From the NCBI RefSeq assembly GCF_014650675.1, contig NZ_BMVK01000007.1, forward strand, positions 310,001-374,000: 64,000 bases of DNA. Direction: 5' to 3'. This stretch comes from Streptomyces anulatus (lineage in GTDB: Bacteria > Actinomycetota > Actinomycetes > Streptomycetales > Streptomycetaceae). The position numbers and the translations under genes were made by a program. Of the stretch, positions 36,747 through 44,270 are shown piece by piece (within the stretch, counting starts at the first letter, position 1; each line of letters opens with the position of its first letter). The notes beneath the pieces are model-generated. The model saw only the letters and a program-made list of their open reading frames with translations. It was not told where the DNA came from and did not search any database.

Positions 36747-37367
36747 TTAACTGATCTTTTGCGGGTTCATGGACATCAACCCGCGCAACCCGTTCTCCAA
36801 CACTTCGGGGCGTACGTCCCCGAAGAGCGCCTCCTGCACGATGAAACCCTGCGCCGTCGCGATCATCGTCCGCGCCACGTGGTCGCCGGGCACGTCGCTG
36901 CTCAGGATCCCGGCGGAGCGGTAGGCGTCGACGAGCTTCGTCCAGGCGACGCGCATGGTGGCGTAACCGTCGTCGAGCAGCGCGGCAAGCCGGTCGTCGC
37001 GCAGCGTCTCGGACCACAGCTGGACCACGAGCGCGGCGAAGGCCCGGCGCCCCAGTCCGTGCACCTCCCCCGCGAGCACCCCGCCGAGCACCCGGCCGAG
37101 CAGCACGTCCGGAGTGGGCGGCGGCGTCATGCGGGAGGCCTCCTCGAAGGCGCCGCGGATGACGGCGAAGGTCTCCTTCGTGATGGCCGCGATGATGTCC
37201 TCCTTGCCGGGGAAATAGCGGTAGACCGCTCCGGCGGACAGCCCCACCTCCTTGAGGACGTCCTGCATGGACGTGCCGTGGAATCCGTTGCGGGCGAAGC
37301 AGCGCGCCGCACCGTCGAGGATCTGACGGCGACGGGCGTCGAGGTGTTCCTGGGATACGCGAGCCAT
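36747..37367 (-). CDS. TetR-family transcriptional repressor
   Basis: This regulator, 206 residues, has a TetR helix-turn-helix (about 10-55, with FHGTSMQDVLKEVGLSAGAVYRYFPGKEDIIAAI) and a helical C-terminal ligand domain. It is divergent from an ABC-2-like membrane protein, with two copies of a 19-bp repeat between them that probably are its operators. It is on the same strand as ureA but separated by its own spacer and the 25-bp palindrome. Confidence 0.9.
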   Translation of the reverse strand: MARVSQEHLDARRRQILDGAARCFARNGFHGTSMQDVLKEVGLSAGAVYRYFPGKEDIIAAITKETFAVIRGAFEEASRMTPPPTPDVLLGRVLGGVLAGEVHGLGRRAFAALVVQLWSETLRDDRLAALLDDGYATMRVAWTKLVDAYRSAGILSSDVPGDHVARTMIATAQGFIVQEALFGDVRPEVLENGLRGLMSMNPQKIS

Positions 37368-37377
37368 GGCACCAATC

Positions 37378-37455
37378 TAAAACGAACGTTCCTTCTTGAC
37401 AATCCGGCAGGGCGTGCCGACAGTGGGGACAGGACGTAAAACGAACGATCCTTCT
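37378..37455. promoter_or_regulatory. Paired operator repeats in TetR/membrane protein interval
   Basis: TAAAACGAACG(T/A)TCCTTCT occurs at 37378-37396 and 37437-37455, 18 of 19 bases identical. Each contains a semi-palindrome AACGAACGTTCCTT-like core. TTGACA (37396-37401) adjoins the first copy and could be the -35 of the plus-strand gene. Confidence 0.78.
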
Positions 37456-37494
37456 CTCTGGAATTCTCCGTCGTCGCACGAATCGAGGCCTCTC

Positions 37495-38478
37495 ATGTCC
37501 ACCGCACCCAACCGCCGCGCGGTGGCGGTGATCCTGCTGATCCCCCTGATGGTGACGCTCGCCCTCTGGGCCTTCGCCTGGCCCGCCGCCCGGATCGCGC
37601 CGCGCGACCTCCCGGTCGGGGTCGCGGGCCCGGCGTCGGCGGCCCAGCAGCTGGAGCAGCGCTTCGAGCAGCGCGACGGAGCGTTCGACGTGCACCGCTT
37701 CGACGACGAGGCCGCCGCCCGCACCGCGATCGAGGACCGGACCGTATACGGAGCCGTCGTCGCCACCCCGCAGGGGCCGCATCTGCTCACCGCCTCGGCG
37801 GCGAGCCCCGTCGTCTCCCAACTGCTGCGCGAGGCCGTGACGGCGTCCGTCCCCGAGGACACCCGGGTCCGGGTCACCGATGTGGTCGCGGCGCCGCCCG
37901 GGGACCCACGCGGCAGCGCACTCGGCGCGAGCGTCCTGCCGCTGGCTCTCGCGGGCATGGCGGCCGGAGCGGTCGTCACCCTGATGGGACTGCGCGGGGC
38001 GCGGGCGGCGGTCACCCTCGTCGGGGCGGCCGCACTGGTGGGCCTCGCCGCCACGGCCGTGGCGCACAGCTGGCTCGGCGCACTCACGGGCGACTGGTGG
38101 ACGGTGGCGGGAGTGCTCGCGCTCACCGTGCTGGCCATCGGTTCGGCGGTGGCGGGACTCGCCGCCCTGTTCGGGCCGCGCGGCATCGGACTCGGCGCGC
38201 TGCTGATGGTCCTGCTGGGCAACCCCTTCTCCGGCGTCACCAGCGCACCGGAGCTGCTGCCGGAGCCCGTCGGCGCCATCGGCCAGTGGCTCCCGCCGGG
38301 CGCGGGCGGTTCACTGCTCCGCTCGGTCGCCTTCTTCGACGGAAGCGCTGCGGGCGCCGCCGTACTGACGCTCTCGCTGTGGACGCTGTTCGGCCTGGCG
38401 GCGGTGCTGTTCGCCCGCCGGGCGCCGACGCCGGCCGAGCCGGTCGAACCCGCCCGGGAGCCGGCCCTGACCGGCTGA
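37495..38478 (+). CDS. ABC-2/YhgE-like membrane protein
   Basis: This 327-residue protein has one N-terminal hydrophobic segment (about 12-30), an extracytoplasmic region of about 110 residues, and five to six C-terminal membrane segments (about 140-310). That layout resembles YhgE/Pip-like and ABC-2 permease-like exporters. ATG 37495 has GAGG 6 nt upstream; earlier codons in frame would include the operator. It is the likely target of the divergent TetR repressor. Drug or lipid export is a guess from this context. Confidence 0.75.
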   Translation: MSTAPNRRAVAVILLIPLMVTLALWAFAWPAARIAPRDLPVGVAGPASAAQQLEQRFEQRDGAFDVHRFDDEAAARTAIEDRTVYGAVVATPQGPHLLTASAASPVVSQLLREAVTASVPEDTRVRVTDVVAAPPGDPRGSALGASVLPLALAGMAAGAVVTLMGLRGARAAVTLVGAAALVGLAATAVAHSWLGALTGDWWTVAGVLALTVLAIGSAVAGLAALFGPRGIGLGALLMVLLGNPFSGVTSAPELLPEPVGAIGQWLPPGAGGSLLRSVAFFDGSAAGAAVLTLSLWTLFGLAAVLFARRAPTPAEPVEPAREPALTG

Positions 38479-38498
38479 GCGCCGGATCCGCATCGGCC

Positions 38499-38535
38499 GA
38501 GCCGGGCGCCCCCCTCCGGGAGGGGCGCCCGGCTC
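38499..38535. terminator. 14-bp hairpin between convergent genes
   Basis: The arms 38499-38512 and 38522-38535 pair perfectly around a 9-nt loop, between the membrane protein and the Phd-like gene. Confidence 0.75.
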
Positions 38536-38561
38536 CGCGCTGTCTCGGGGCAGTCGGGGTC

Positions 38562-38846
38562 TCAGGCGTCCCGACCGTCGTGAGGGCGGTGCTCGGCGGC
38601 GATGCCGAACCTGCGCCGTTCGCCCTGAGCGGATGGCGCGGAGCCGATCGAGGAGACCGAGCTGATCACCTGCTCCTCGGCCGCGGACTCTTCCTCTTCG
38701 AGTCGTTGCAGGTCAGCGGCGGAAACCAGCGCGATGAGCGGCTTCCCGTGCCGCGTCACCACAACACGTTCACCGCCGTAGACAACGCGGTTGATCAGTT
38801 CGGCGAGCTCCGCCCGTGCTTGCGTCACCGGAATCTCGTAGGCCAT
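38562..38846 (-). CDS. Phd/YefM-family antitoxin-like protein, no toxin partner seen
   Basis: This 94-residue protein has the Phd/YefM N-terminal DNA-binding fold (MAYEIPVTQARAELAELINRV, then GERVVVTRHGKPLIALVSAADL through about residue 50). A longer, partly disordered acidic tail follows (about 55-94). ATG 38846 is preferred; ATGs at 38855 and 38858 are possible. No Doc, YoeB or RelE toxin gene lies next to it. Instead it is divergent from a ClpP-like gene. In the E. coli systems ClpXP or ClpAP-type proteases degrade Phd-type antitoxins, so the pairing is suggestive. Confidence 0.85.
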   Translation of the reverse strand: MAYEIPVTQARAELAELINRVVYGGERVVVTRHGKPLIALVSAADLQRLEEEESAAEEQVISSVSSIGSAPSAQGERRRFGIAAEHRPHDGRDA

Positions 38847-38865
38847 AGTCCCCATCATAACCTTC

Positions 38866-38880
38866 TGTACGTCCTGTACA
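38866..38880. promoter_or_regulatory. TGTAC-N5-GTACA palindrome, Phd/YefM-like operator
   Basis: TGTAC-GTCCT-GTACA is a perfect inverted repeat in an AT-richer stretch between the Phd-like and ClpP-like genes. Known Phd and YefM operators contain GTAC or TGTACA cores, so autoregulation by the Phd-like protein is the best reading. Confidence 0.72.
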
Positions 38881-38931
38881 TTTTTTACGGACGGACAGAC
38901 GGATGGTCAGCTCCAGGAGAAAGGCACCGCC

Positions 38932-39537
38932 ATGACCCGCCCCGCCGCCCGCTACGTACTGCCGGAGTTCACCGAGCGCACCGCGACCGGAACCCGGACG
39001 CTGGACCCGTACTCCAAGCTGTTGTCCGAGCGGATCGTCTTCCTCGGGAGCCCGATCGACGACATCGCCGCGAGCGACCTCATCGCCCAGTTCATGTACC
39101 TGGAGCACGCCGATCCGGACCGGCCCCTGTCGCTCTACATCAACTCCCCCGGCGGCACGTTCCAGGCGATGGCGGCGGTCTACGACACGATGCGGTTCCT
39201 GACCTGCGAGGTGGAGACCTTCTGCCTGGGACAGGCGGGCTCCTATGCGGCGGCCCTGCTGGCGGCCGGGGCGAAGGGGCGCCGACATGCGCTGCCCGGC
39301 GCGCGGGTAGTCATTCAGCAGCCCGCGATGGAGGAGCCGATGCGGGGCCAGCCGTCCGACCTGGAGATCCACGCGCGCGAACTGGTGCGCACCCGCGAGA
39401 TGTTCGCGGCCATGCTGGTCCGGGACACGGGCCGGACCGCGGAGCAGATCACCGCCGACATCGAGCGCGACACCATCCTCGACGCCAAGGCCGCCCTCGA
39501 CTACGGGCTGGTCGACCACGTCATGGAGAACCGCTGA
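38932..39537 (+). CDS. ClpP-like protease subunit lacking the catalytic histidine
   Basis: This 201-residue protein is a ClpP paralogue. Ser104 sits in LGQAGSYAAALLAAG as the nucleophile, and Asp180 sits in the ERD element that normally holds the acid. The histidine expected 25 residues after the serine, in the IHQP motif, is Gln129 (VVIQQPAME). The catalytic triad is thus Ser-Gln-Asp. The head and handle regions align well, so it should still form rings. Such a subunit may be a non-proteolytic partner in mixed ClpP rings, or it may be weakly active. GGAGAAAGG precedes ATG 38932. It is probably a fifth-type Streptomyces ClpP, outside the main clpP1P2 and clpP3P4 operons. Confidence 0.85.
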   Translation: MTRPAARYVLPEFTERTATGTRTLDPYSKLLSERIVFLGSPIDDIAASDLIAQFMYLEHADPDRPLSLYINSPGGTFQAMAAVYDTMRFLTCEVETFCLGQAGSYAAALLAAGAKGRRHALPGARVVIQQPAMEEPMRGQPSDLEIHARELVRTREMFAAMLVRDTGRTAEQITADIERDTILDAKAALDYGLVDHVMENR

Positions 39538-39574
39538 CTCTCCCGGCCGCCGTACGACGCGAGGTGAAACGCCG

Positions 39575-39880
39575 ATGGAGCCACCCGATTTCCCGCCCCT
39601 GCCCGCACTGACCCGCGCCGAGGGCGAGTTCGTCGACTGCTATCTGGCCGTGCTCGACCAGGTGGGCCGGATCAACCCGGCCCACGGCAGCGACACCTAC
39701 AGCGCACTGCGGGCCGCCCAGGCCCTGGCCTCCCGGGCGGCGGCCCTGCGCGACGCCCTGGCCCTGATGCACGAGCGCGGCGAGTCGCGGATCCACGCCG
39801 CGACCCTGGCGCGGGCCCTGCGCGTCCTGGACGGGGAGCGCCGGGCGGGCCGGATCGCGATGCCGCCGCCCGTGAACTGA
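39575..39880 (+). CDS. Conserved-looking hypothetical protein downstream of clpP-like gene
   Basis: This 101-residue protein starts MEPPDFPPLPALTRAEG and is mainly helical by eye, with alanine-rich heptad-like stretches at about 46-70. GAGGTG lies about 9 nt before ATG 39575, and it begins 37 bp after the ClpP-like gene, so they are likely one operon. I recognise no domain. A role linked to the ClpP-like subunit or substrate delivery would be guesswork. Confidence 0.65.
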   Translation: MEPPDFPPLPALTRAEGEFVDCYLAVLDQVGRINPAHGSDTYSALRAAQALASRAAALRDALALMHERGESRIHAATLARALRVLDGERRAGRIAMPPPVN

Positions 39881-40244
39881 CCGCCTCCGCGCACGGGGAG
39901 CGCCATACGGGAGCGGACCGGTCGGCCCCGCGCACGACACGCCCGGTCCCGGGACCGATTTGCCTCGCTCGTTCGGCGTAGGCGATCACCCGTGCGAGCG
40001 ACGGCTCAACTTGCGTTCGGTGCGCGGCCCGTACTCGAAATGCGCCCTTTCGTCGCTGGTACGAGGGTGTGCGCCCGGCTCGCGGACGAGCGCGAATCCG
40101 ACCTGTCCACCTGAATGGATCAGTGGTGAGGAGACTCACAAACCGCCGTTTCAGCTCGGAAATCCGGCACCGAGTGCGTCAAGATCCCTGGGACGACAAG
40201 CCCCCGCCACCGCGGCGGGGCGGTCCGGGCGGACGCCGAGTCCT
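39881..40244 (+). other. Leader region without a gene before the riboswitch
   Basis: Across this interval of about 360 bp I see no convincing coding region on either strand. It lies between the hypothetical gene and the c-di-AMP riboswitch and must hold the promoter of the NlpC/P60 gene. I could not pick a specific -35/-10 pair. Confidence 0.5.
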
Positions 40245-40406
40245 GCCGCCGCCCGGATGACTGGTCGACAGGAGTGGATCGGCAGGAGTGGAGGACCCGA
40301 GCACAACGGGCCGACCGGGAGACCGGGAAGCCCTCGGGGTGAAGCCGCGAAAGCGGCCGGGCAACTTCGCCAGCCCGAACCCGACAGGTCATCCTTCACA
40401 GGCGGC
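40245..40406 (+). ncRNA. c-di-AMP riboswitch (ydaO/yuaA type)
   Basis: The conserved ydaO landmarks occur in order and with normal spacing: GGCAGGAG then GGACCC (40293-40298), GGGGTGAA (40336-40343), a GCCGC-GAAA-GCGGC stem (40344-40357), and CCCGAACCCGACAG (40374-40387). The outer helix is closed by GCCGCC (40245-40250) pairing with GGCGGC (40401-40406). It precedes the secreted NlpC/P60 hydrolase by 17 bp. In Streptomyces this class turns off cell wall hydrolase genes when c-di-AMP is high. Confidence 0.9.
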
Positions 40407-40422
40407 TGACGAAGGGTTGCGC

Positions 40423-40893
40423 ATGTCTGCGCAGGTTCATGTCCCGTCTCTGTTCGCCCGGGTCGGTACGGCCTCGGTACTCACCCTGGCCGTGACGTCC
40501 ACGATGCTGGCGCCCGGCCTGGTGAACGAAGCCGAGGCCGCCACCCACTCGACGAAGGCCCTGAAGGTCGCCGCGTCGAAGAAGGGGGCTCCCTACAAGT
40601 ACGGAGCGGCCGGTCCCAGCCGCTTCGACTGTTCGGGGCTGACGGTCTACTCGTTCAAGAAGGCCGGCAAGAAGCTTCCCCGCACGGCACAGCAGCAGTA
40701 CAACAAGACCCGCCACATCGGGAAGTCGCAGCGCAAACGCGGCGACCTCGTCTTCTTCCATTCGGGGCGCAGCGTCTACCACGTGGGCATCTACGCCGGG
40801 GCCGGGAAGATCTGGCACTCCCCCAAATCGGGGGACGTGGTGAGACTGGCCAAGATCTGGTCCAAGAGCGTCTGGTACGGACGGGTCCGCTGA
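40423..40893 (+). CDS. Secreted NlpC/P60 cell wall hydrolase
   Basis: This 156-residue protein has a signal peptide (about 1-40, ending AEAA) and a single NlpC/P60 cysteine peptidase domain. The catalytic Cys is in FDCSGLT near 66 and His is in VYHVGIYAG near 117. A third polar residue follows in IWHSPKSG. It would cleave peptidoglycan stem peptides outside the cell. ATG 40423 has GAAGGG 7-8 nt upstream, and the riboswitch occupies the preceding leader, so in-frame codons further upstream are rejected. Confidence 0.93.
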   Translation: MSAQVHVPSLFARVGTASVLTLAVTSTMLAPGLVNEAEAATHSTKALKVAASKKGAPYKYGAAGPSRFDCSGLTVYSFKKAGKKLPRTAQQQYNKTRHIGKSQRKRGDLVFFHSGRSVYHVGIYAGAGKIWHSPKSGDVVRLAKIWSKSVWYGRVR

Positions 40894-40918
40894 CCCATCG
40901 GCCGGACGCTCTTTCCGT

Positions 40919-40952
40919 GCGGGCGGCCCGGGCCTCTTCCGGGGCCGCCCGC
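40919..40952. terminator. 11-bp hairpin between convergent genes
   Basis: The arms 40919-40929 and 40942-40952 pair perfectly, between the NlpC/P60 gene and the LysE gene. Confidence 0.7.
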
Positions 40953-40959
40953 GGCGCCC

Positions 40960-41619
40960 TCAGCGCAGCAGCGGGCCGGTGACCAGTGCCAGTCCCAGAC
41001 CGGTGAGCGCCACACCGCTGCCGCCCTCGATGGCGCGGGCGGTACGCGGGCGGCGCAGCCACCGGCCCAGCCGGTCCACGAGCAGGGCGACGGCCGGGAA
41101 CCAGATCAGCGCCAGCACCACCACGAGGGCCGCGAGCAGCAGGGTCCGGGGCAGTGGCGGCTGACCGTGGGGCACGAACTGCGGCAGCAGGCTGAGGAAG
41201 AGGACCGGGGCCTTCGGGTTGAGCGCGTTGGTCAGGAACCCCTGGCGCAGCGCGCGCCCGAACGCCCTGGGCACGGGCCGTCCCGGCTCGTCCTCCCGCG
41301 TACCGGAGGGTGCGCCGGAGCCGTCCCGCGAGGGCCGGCGGCGGATCGCGTACAGCGCGCTGATCCCGAGGTACAGCACGTACGCGCCGCCGAGCAGTTG
41401 GACGGTACGGAAGACTACCGGCATGGTCACCAGCACCGCGGCGAGTCCGGCGACCGCGAGCGCGGTGTGCACCAGCAGCCCTCCGGCGACGCCGAGCGCG
41501 GTGGCCAGGCCCGCGGTGCGCGAGGCCAGGGCGTTGCGTACGACGACGGTGAAGTCGGCGCCGGGCAGCGCGACCATGCCGGCGGCGACCCCGGTGAAGG
41601 CGATCAGTTGTGCGTCCAT
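40960..41619 (-). CDS. LysE-family amino acid exporter
   Basis: This 219-residue membrane protein has the LysE/RhtB family layout with about six hydrophobic segments, and carries VALPGADFTVVVRNAL near 16-31 and FLTNALNPKAPVLFLSLLPQF near 125-145. It exports amino acids or related metabolites. AAGGTGG lies shortly upstream of ATG 41619. It is divergent from a LysR regulator. Confidence 0.9.
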   Translation of the reverse strand: MDAQLIAFTGVAAGMVALPGADFTVVVRNALASRTAGLATALGVAGGLLVHTALAVAGLAAVLVTMPVVFRTVQLLGGAYVLYLGISALYAIRRRPSRDGSGAPSGTREDEPGRPVPRAFGRALRQGFLTNALNPKAPVLFLSLLPQFVPHGQPPLPRTLLLAALVVVLALIWFPAVALLVDRLGRWLRRPRTARAIEGGSGVALTGLGLALVTGPLLR

Positions 41620-41642
41620 GGGTCCACCTTGGACCGGCGGAG

Positions 41643-41683
41643 CCTTTAGCGTGTACTTGCAATCTTCTGGGTCTGCCTAAAGG
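41643..41683. promoter_or_regulatory. CCTTTAG/CTAAAGG repeat between LysE and LysR genes
   Basis: CCTTTAG (41643-41649) and CTAAAGG (41677-41683) form an inverted repeat spaced 27 bp in the short divergent promoter region; possible LysR-type control site, overlapping the ribosome-binding site of the LysR gene. Confidence 0.45.
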
Positions 41684-41691
41684 AACGCTTC

Positions 41692-42633
41692 ATGTACGAC
41701 CCGACACGGCTCGCGGCGCTCGTGGCGGTCGCGGAGGCCGGATCGATCACCCGGGCCGCCGCCCGCCTGGGCTACACCGCGCCCGCGCTCTCCCAGCAGC
41801 TGGCCAAACTGGAGCGGGAGGCCGGGGCGACGCTGCTGGTGCGCCACCATCGCGGAGCGCGGCTGACGGCGGCGGGCGAGCTGCTGGCGGGCCGGGCCCG
41901 GCGGGTCCTGGACGAGCTGGACCAGGCGCGGCACGAGCTGGCGCAGCTGGCCGGGCTCTCGGGCGGCAGGCTGCGGGTGGGGACGTTCACCACGGCCGGG
42001 ATCCATCTGCTGCCGCCGGTCCTGAGCGCGTTCCGGCGGGCCCATCCGGAGGTCGAGCTGGCTGTCGCCGACTACGAACCGCCCGCCGGGATCGCGGCGG
42101 TCGTCGCGGGCGAGGTGGACCTCGCCCTGACCCACGCCTACGAACCGGCGGCGGCCGGTCCCCCGCCGGTGGGCGTTCTCGTCGAACCCCTGCTGGTCGA
42201 GGAGCTGGTGCTGGTCACCTCGGTGGGCCACCGGCTCTCCGAGGGCACCGGGCGGCTGCCGGTCGGCGAGCTGGCGGGGCGGCCGCTGATCAGCAGCGCG
42301 CCCACCCATCCGCCCCGGCGCGGGGTCGAGAACGCGCTCGCCGAGGCCGGGGCGACGCCCGCGGTGGTCTGTGAGTCGCCCGGGTACGCGCTGGTGTGCG
42401 CGCTGGTCAGCGCGGGTCTCGGGGTGGCGGTGGTGCCGGAGATGGTCGCCTCGATGGCGGCGGCCCCGCTGTCGGTCCGGCGACTGGAGCCCGCGTCGTT
42501 CCGCCGGACCATCTCGGTCGTGCACCGTGGCGACCGGTCGACCGCAGCCGCCGCGACGCTGCTCGCGCTGCTGCGCGGCGGATTCGGCCGGGGGAGCACG
42601 GCCCCGGCGACGAACCGGCCCCCGGTGGGCTGA
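41692..42633 (+). CDS. LysR-family transcriptional regulator
   Basis: This 313-residue regulator has an N-terminal winged helix (residues 1-60; AALVAVAEAGSITRAAARLGYTAPALSQQLAKLE) and a periplasmic-binding-protein-like effector domain (about 90-290). It is divergent from the LysE exporter by 72 bp and probably controls it in response to the exported amino acid, as ArgP/LysG do. ATG 41692 has AAAGGA 7 nt upstream. Confidence 0.92.
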   Translation: MYDPTRLAALVAVAEAGSITRAAARLGYTAPALSQQLAKLEREAGATLLVRHHRGARLTAAGELLAGRARRVLDELDQARHELAQLAGLSGGRLRVGTFTTAGIHLLPPVLSAFRRAHPEVELAVADYEPPAGIAAVVAGEVDLALTHAYEPAAAGPPPVGVLVEPLLVEELVLVTSVGHRLSEGTGRLPVGELAGRPLISSAPTHPPRRGVENALAEAGATPAVVCESPGYALVCALVSAGLGVAVVPEMVASMAAAPLSVRRLEPASFRRTISVVHRGDRSTAAAATLLALLRGGFGRGSTAPATNRPPVG

Positions 42634-42660
42634 CCCGCCCCTGACGGATCAGCCCACGGG
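42622..42660. terminator. Hairpin at the LysR stop codon
   Basis: A 12-bp stem with one mismatch (42622-42633 and 42649-42660) begins within the last codons of the LysR gene and lies between it and the convergent ATPase gene. Confidence 0.55.
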
Positions 42661-42689
42661 TACCGACCGGTCCGGCCCCGGCCCCGCGG

Positions 42690-43121
42690 TCAGCCCTGGA
42701 CCGGGACGACCCAGGGGAGGGCGATCCAGACCGTCTTGCCGCCCTCGGCGGTCGGGGTCACCTGGAGCCGCCCGCCGCGCTCCTTGGCCAGCGCCCTGAT
42801 GATGACCATGCCCCGGCCGTTGTCCTGCCGTACGGCTGCGGGCAGTCGCTGGGGCCAGCGGGGGTGACTGTCCGTGACGCCGAGATACAGCTCCTCGTCG
42901 CGTTCGAGGCGCAGGTCCACGGTGAAGGTGGGCGACTGGCCGAACGTGTGCTGGACGGCGTTGGTGGCCAGCTCCGAGATGATCAGCCGGATGATGTCGG
43001 CGAACTCGGTGTCCTCGGGGAGGCCCCATTGGGCCAGGGTCCTGGCCACATGTCTGCGGGCCGATGAGACCGAGACCGGATCGGTCGGCAGAGTGACGGT
43101 TGCTTCCTGATGGTCTGCCAT
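42690..43121 (-). CDS. RsbW-like ATP-binding anti-sigma-type protein
   Basis: This is a small GHKL ATPase of about 143 residues. The N-box ELATNAVQH is near 54-62, the G1 box DNGRGM near 107, and the ATP lid follows. No histidine phosphorylation domain is present. It is of the stand-alone type found beside XRE-DUF5753/DUF397 pairs in Streptomyces, where such proteins may act like anti-sigma kinases. ATG 43121 is the best start, but the site upstream is weak (AGGGAC about 13 nt away). Confidence 0.85.
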   Translation of the reverse strand: MADHQEATVTLPTDPVSVSSARRHVARTLAQWGLPEDTEFADIIRLIISELATNAVQHTFGQSPTFTVDLRLERDEELYLGVTDSHPRWPQRLPAAVRQDNGRGMVIIRALAKERGGRLQVTPTAEGGKTVWIALPWVVPVQG

Positions 43122-43224
43122 GGCGACGCCGTCCCTTTCCCACCCTGGTCGACCGGCGGCCGACCAGGATTGCGCTTCGCGCCAGATTGCCATTGATGCA
43201 GCTCCCTGTAATGGCGTTCGGCCA

Positions 43225-43240
43225 AGATATGCATATATCT
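43225..43240. promoter_or_regulatory. AT-rich near-palindrome between ATPase and XRE genes
   Basis: AGATATGCATATATCT is almost self-complementary around ATGCAT and stands out in base composition from its surroundings. It sits in the 235-bp divergent region and is a candidate operator for the XRE regulator. Confidence 0.5.
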
Positions 43241-43356
43241 GTCGCTCGAAGCGGTGAATTCGGGACCCGTACGGCGTGGACGGACGGCACACTGGCCCCT
43301 CTGCGGGCCGACCCCGGTGACGGACCGGCCCTTCCCGACAGCAGAAGGAGACCGGC

Positions 43357-44211
43357 ATGCTGCACGGCCCCGTCGTCCGACGGCGCAAGCTCGGCGAGGA
43401 GCTGCGGAGCCTGCGCCACACCTCCGGGCTGACCAGCCGGGACGCGGCGCGGCTGCTCGGCTGGCACCAGTCGAAGGTGAGCCGCATCGAGACGGGGGCG
43501 AGCGGGGTGACGCCCGCGGACGTGTCACGGCTGCTGGACGTCTACGCGGTGCGCGACACCCAGTTGCGTTCCCTGCTGGAAGTCCTCGCGGGGTCGGCGG
43601 GCGGCGGCGGTTCGGGCTGGTGGCACGCCTACCGGGGGCTGATCCCGCCGCAGTACCGCGACTTCATCAGCCTGGAGTCGCAGGCCAGCACGGTCCGGAC
43701 GCTGGAGACCTCGGTGGTGCCGGGGCTGCTCCAGACCGCCGGATACGCACGGGCCGTGACCCGCGCCTCGCTGGACGGGTTACCGGACGGCCGGCTCGAC
43801 TCCCTGGTCGAGGTCCGGCTGACCCGTCAGCGGGTGCTGCGCGCGAGTCCGCCGCTGCGCTTCACCGCCGTGCTGGACGAGGCGGTGCTCCACCGCGAGG
43901 TGGGCGGACCGGAGGTGATGAGGGATCAGTTGCAGTATCTGCGGCAGGTGGCCCAACTCCCTCATGTGCAACTCCAGTTGCTGCCGTTCTCGGTGGGCGG
44001 CTACGTCGGACTCACCTGCCCTTTCGTTATCTTCTCCTTTCCGAACATTTCTGATCTGGATGTGGTCGTTCTTGACCACTTGACGAGTAGCCTCTATCTG
44101 GAGCGGAAAGAAGACCTTGAGGCGTACAGCTCGGCCTTCTGTTCCTTGCAGGCGCACGCGCTGTCGCCCGAGCACTCGCTGGACCTCATCACCGCGATCA
44201 GCCGCGGCTAG
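43357..44211 (+). CDS. WhiJ-like XRE regulator with DUF5753 and a TTA codon
   Basis: This 284-residue protein has an XRE helix-turn-helix (about 10-65; TSRDAARLLGWHQSKVSRIETG) followed by the DUF5753 domain (about 90-280; SLESQASTVRTLETSVVPGLLQTAGYARAV begins it). It is the regulator of the WhiJ/DUF397/ATPase triad that affects development and secondary metabolism in Streptomyces. Codon 142 is TTA (43780-43782), which needs the bldA tRNA. AGGAG lies 7 nt before ATG 43357. The DUF397 gene follows 59 bp downstream. Confidence 0.92.
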   Translation: MLHGPVVRRRKLGEELRSLRHTSGLTSRDAARLLGWHQSKVSRIETGASGVTPADVSRLLDVYAVRDTQLRSLLEVLAGSAGGGGSGWWHAYRGLIPPQYRDFISLESQASTVRTLETSVVPGLLQTAGYARAVTRASLDGLPDGRLDSLVEVRLTRQRVLRASPPLRFTAVLDEAVLHREVGGPEVMRDQLQYLRQVAQLPHVQLQLLPFSVGGYVGLTCPFVIFSFPNISDLDVVVLDHLTSSLYLERKEDLEAYSSAFCSLQAHALSPEHSLDLITAISRG

Positions 44212-44270
44212 CGGAGCCGGGCCCTCCGGCCGGGTTCCGCCGGACCGTCCGACTGCCCGAGGGGGCCGCC

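Noticed and set aside
38562..38846. Phd-like gene pairing with the Doc-like toxin at 50 kb as one toxin-antitoxin system
   Set aside because: The Doc-like gene already overlaps its own RHH antitoxin and is 11 kb away; no evidence ties them.
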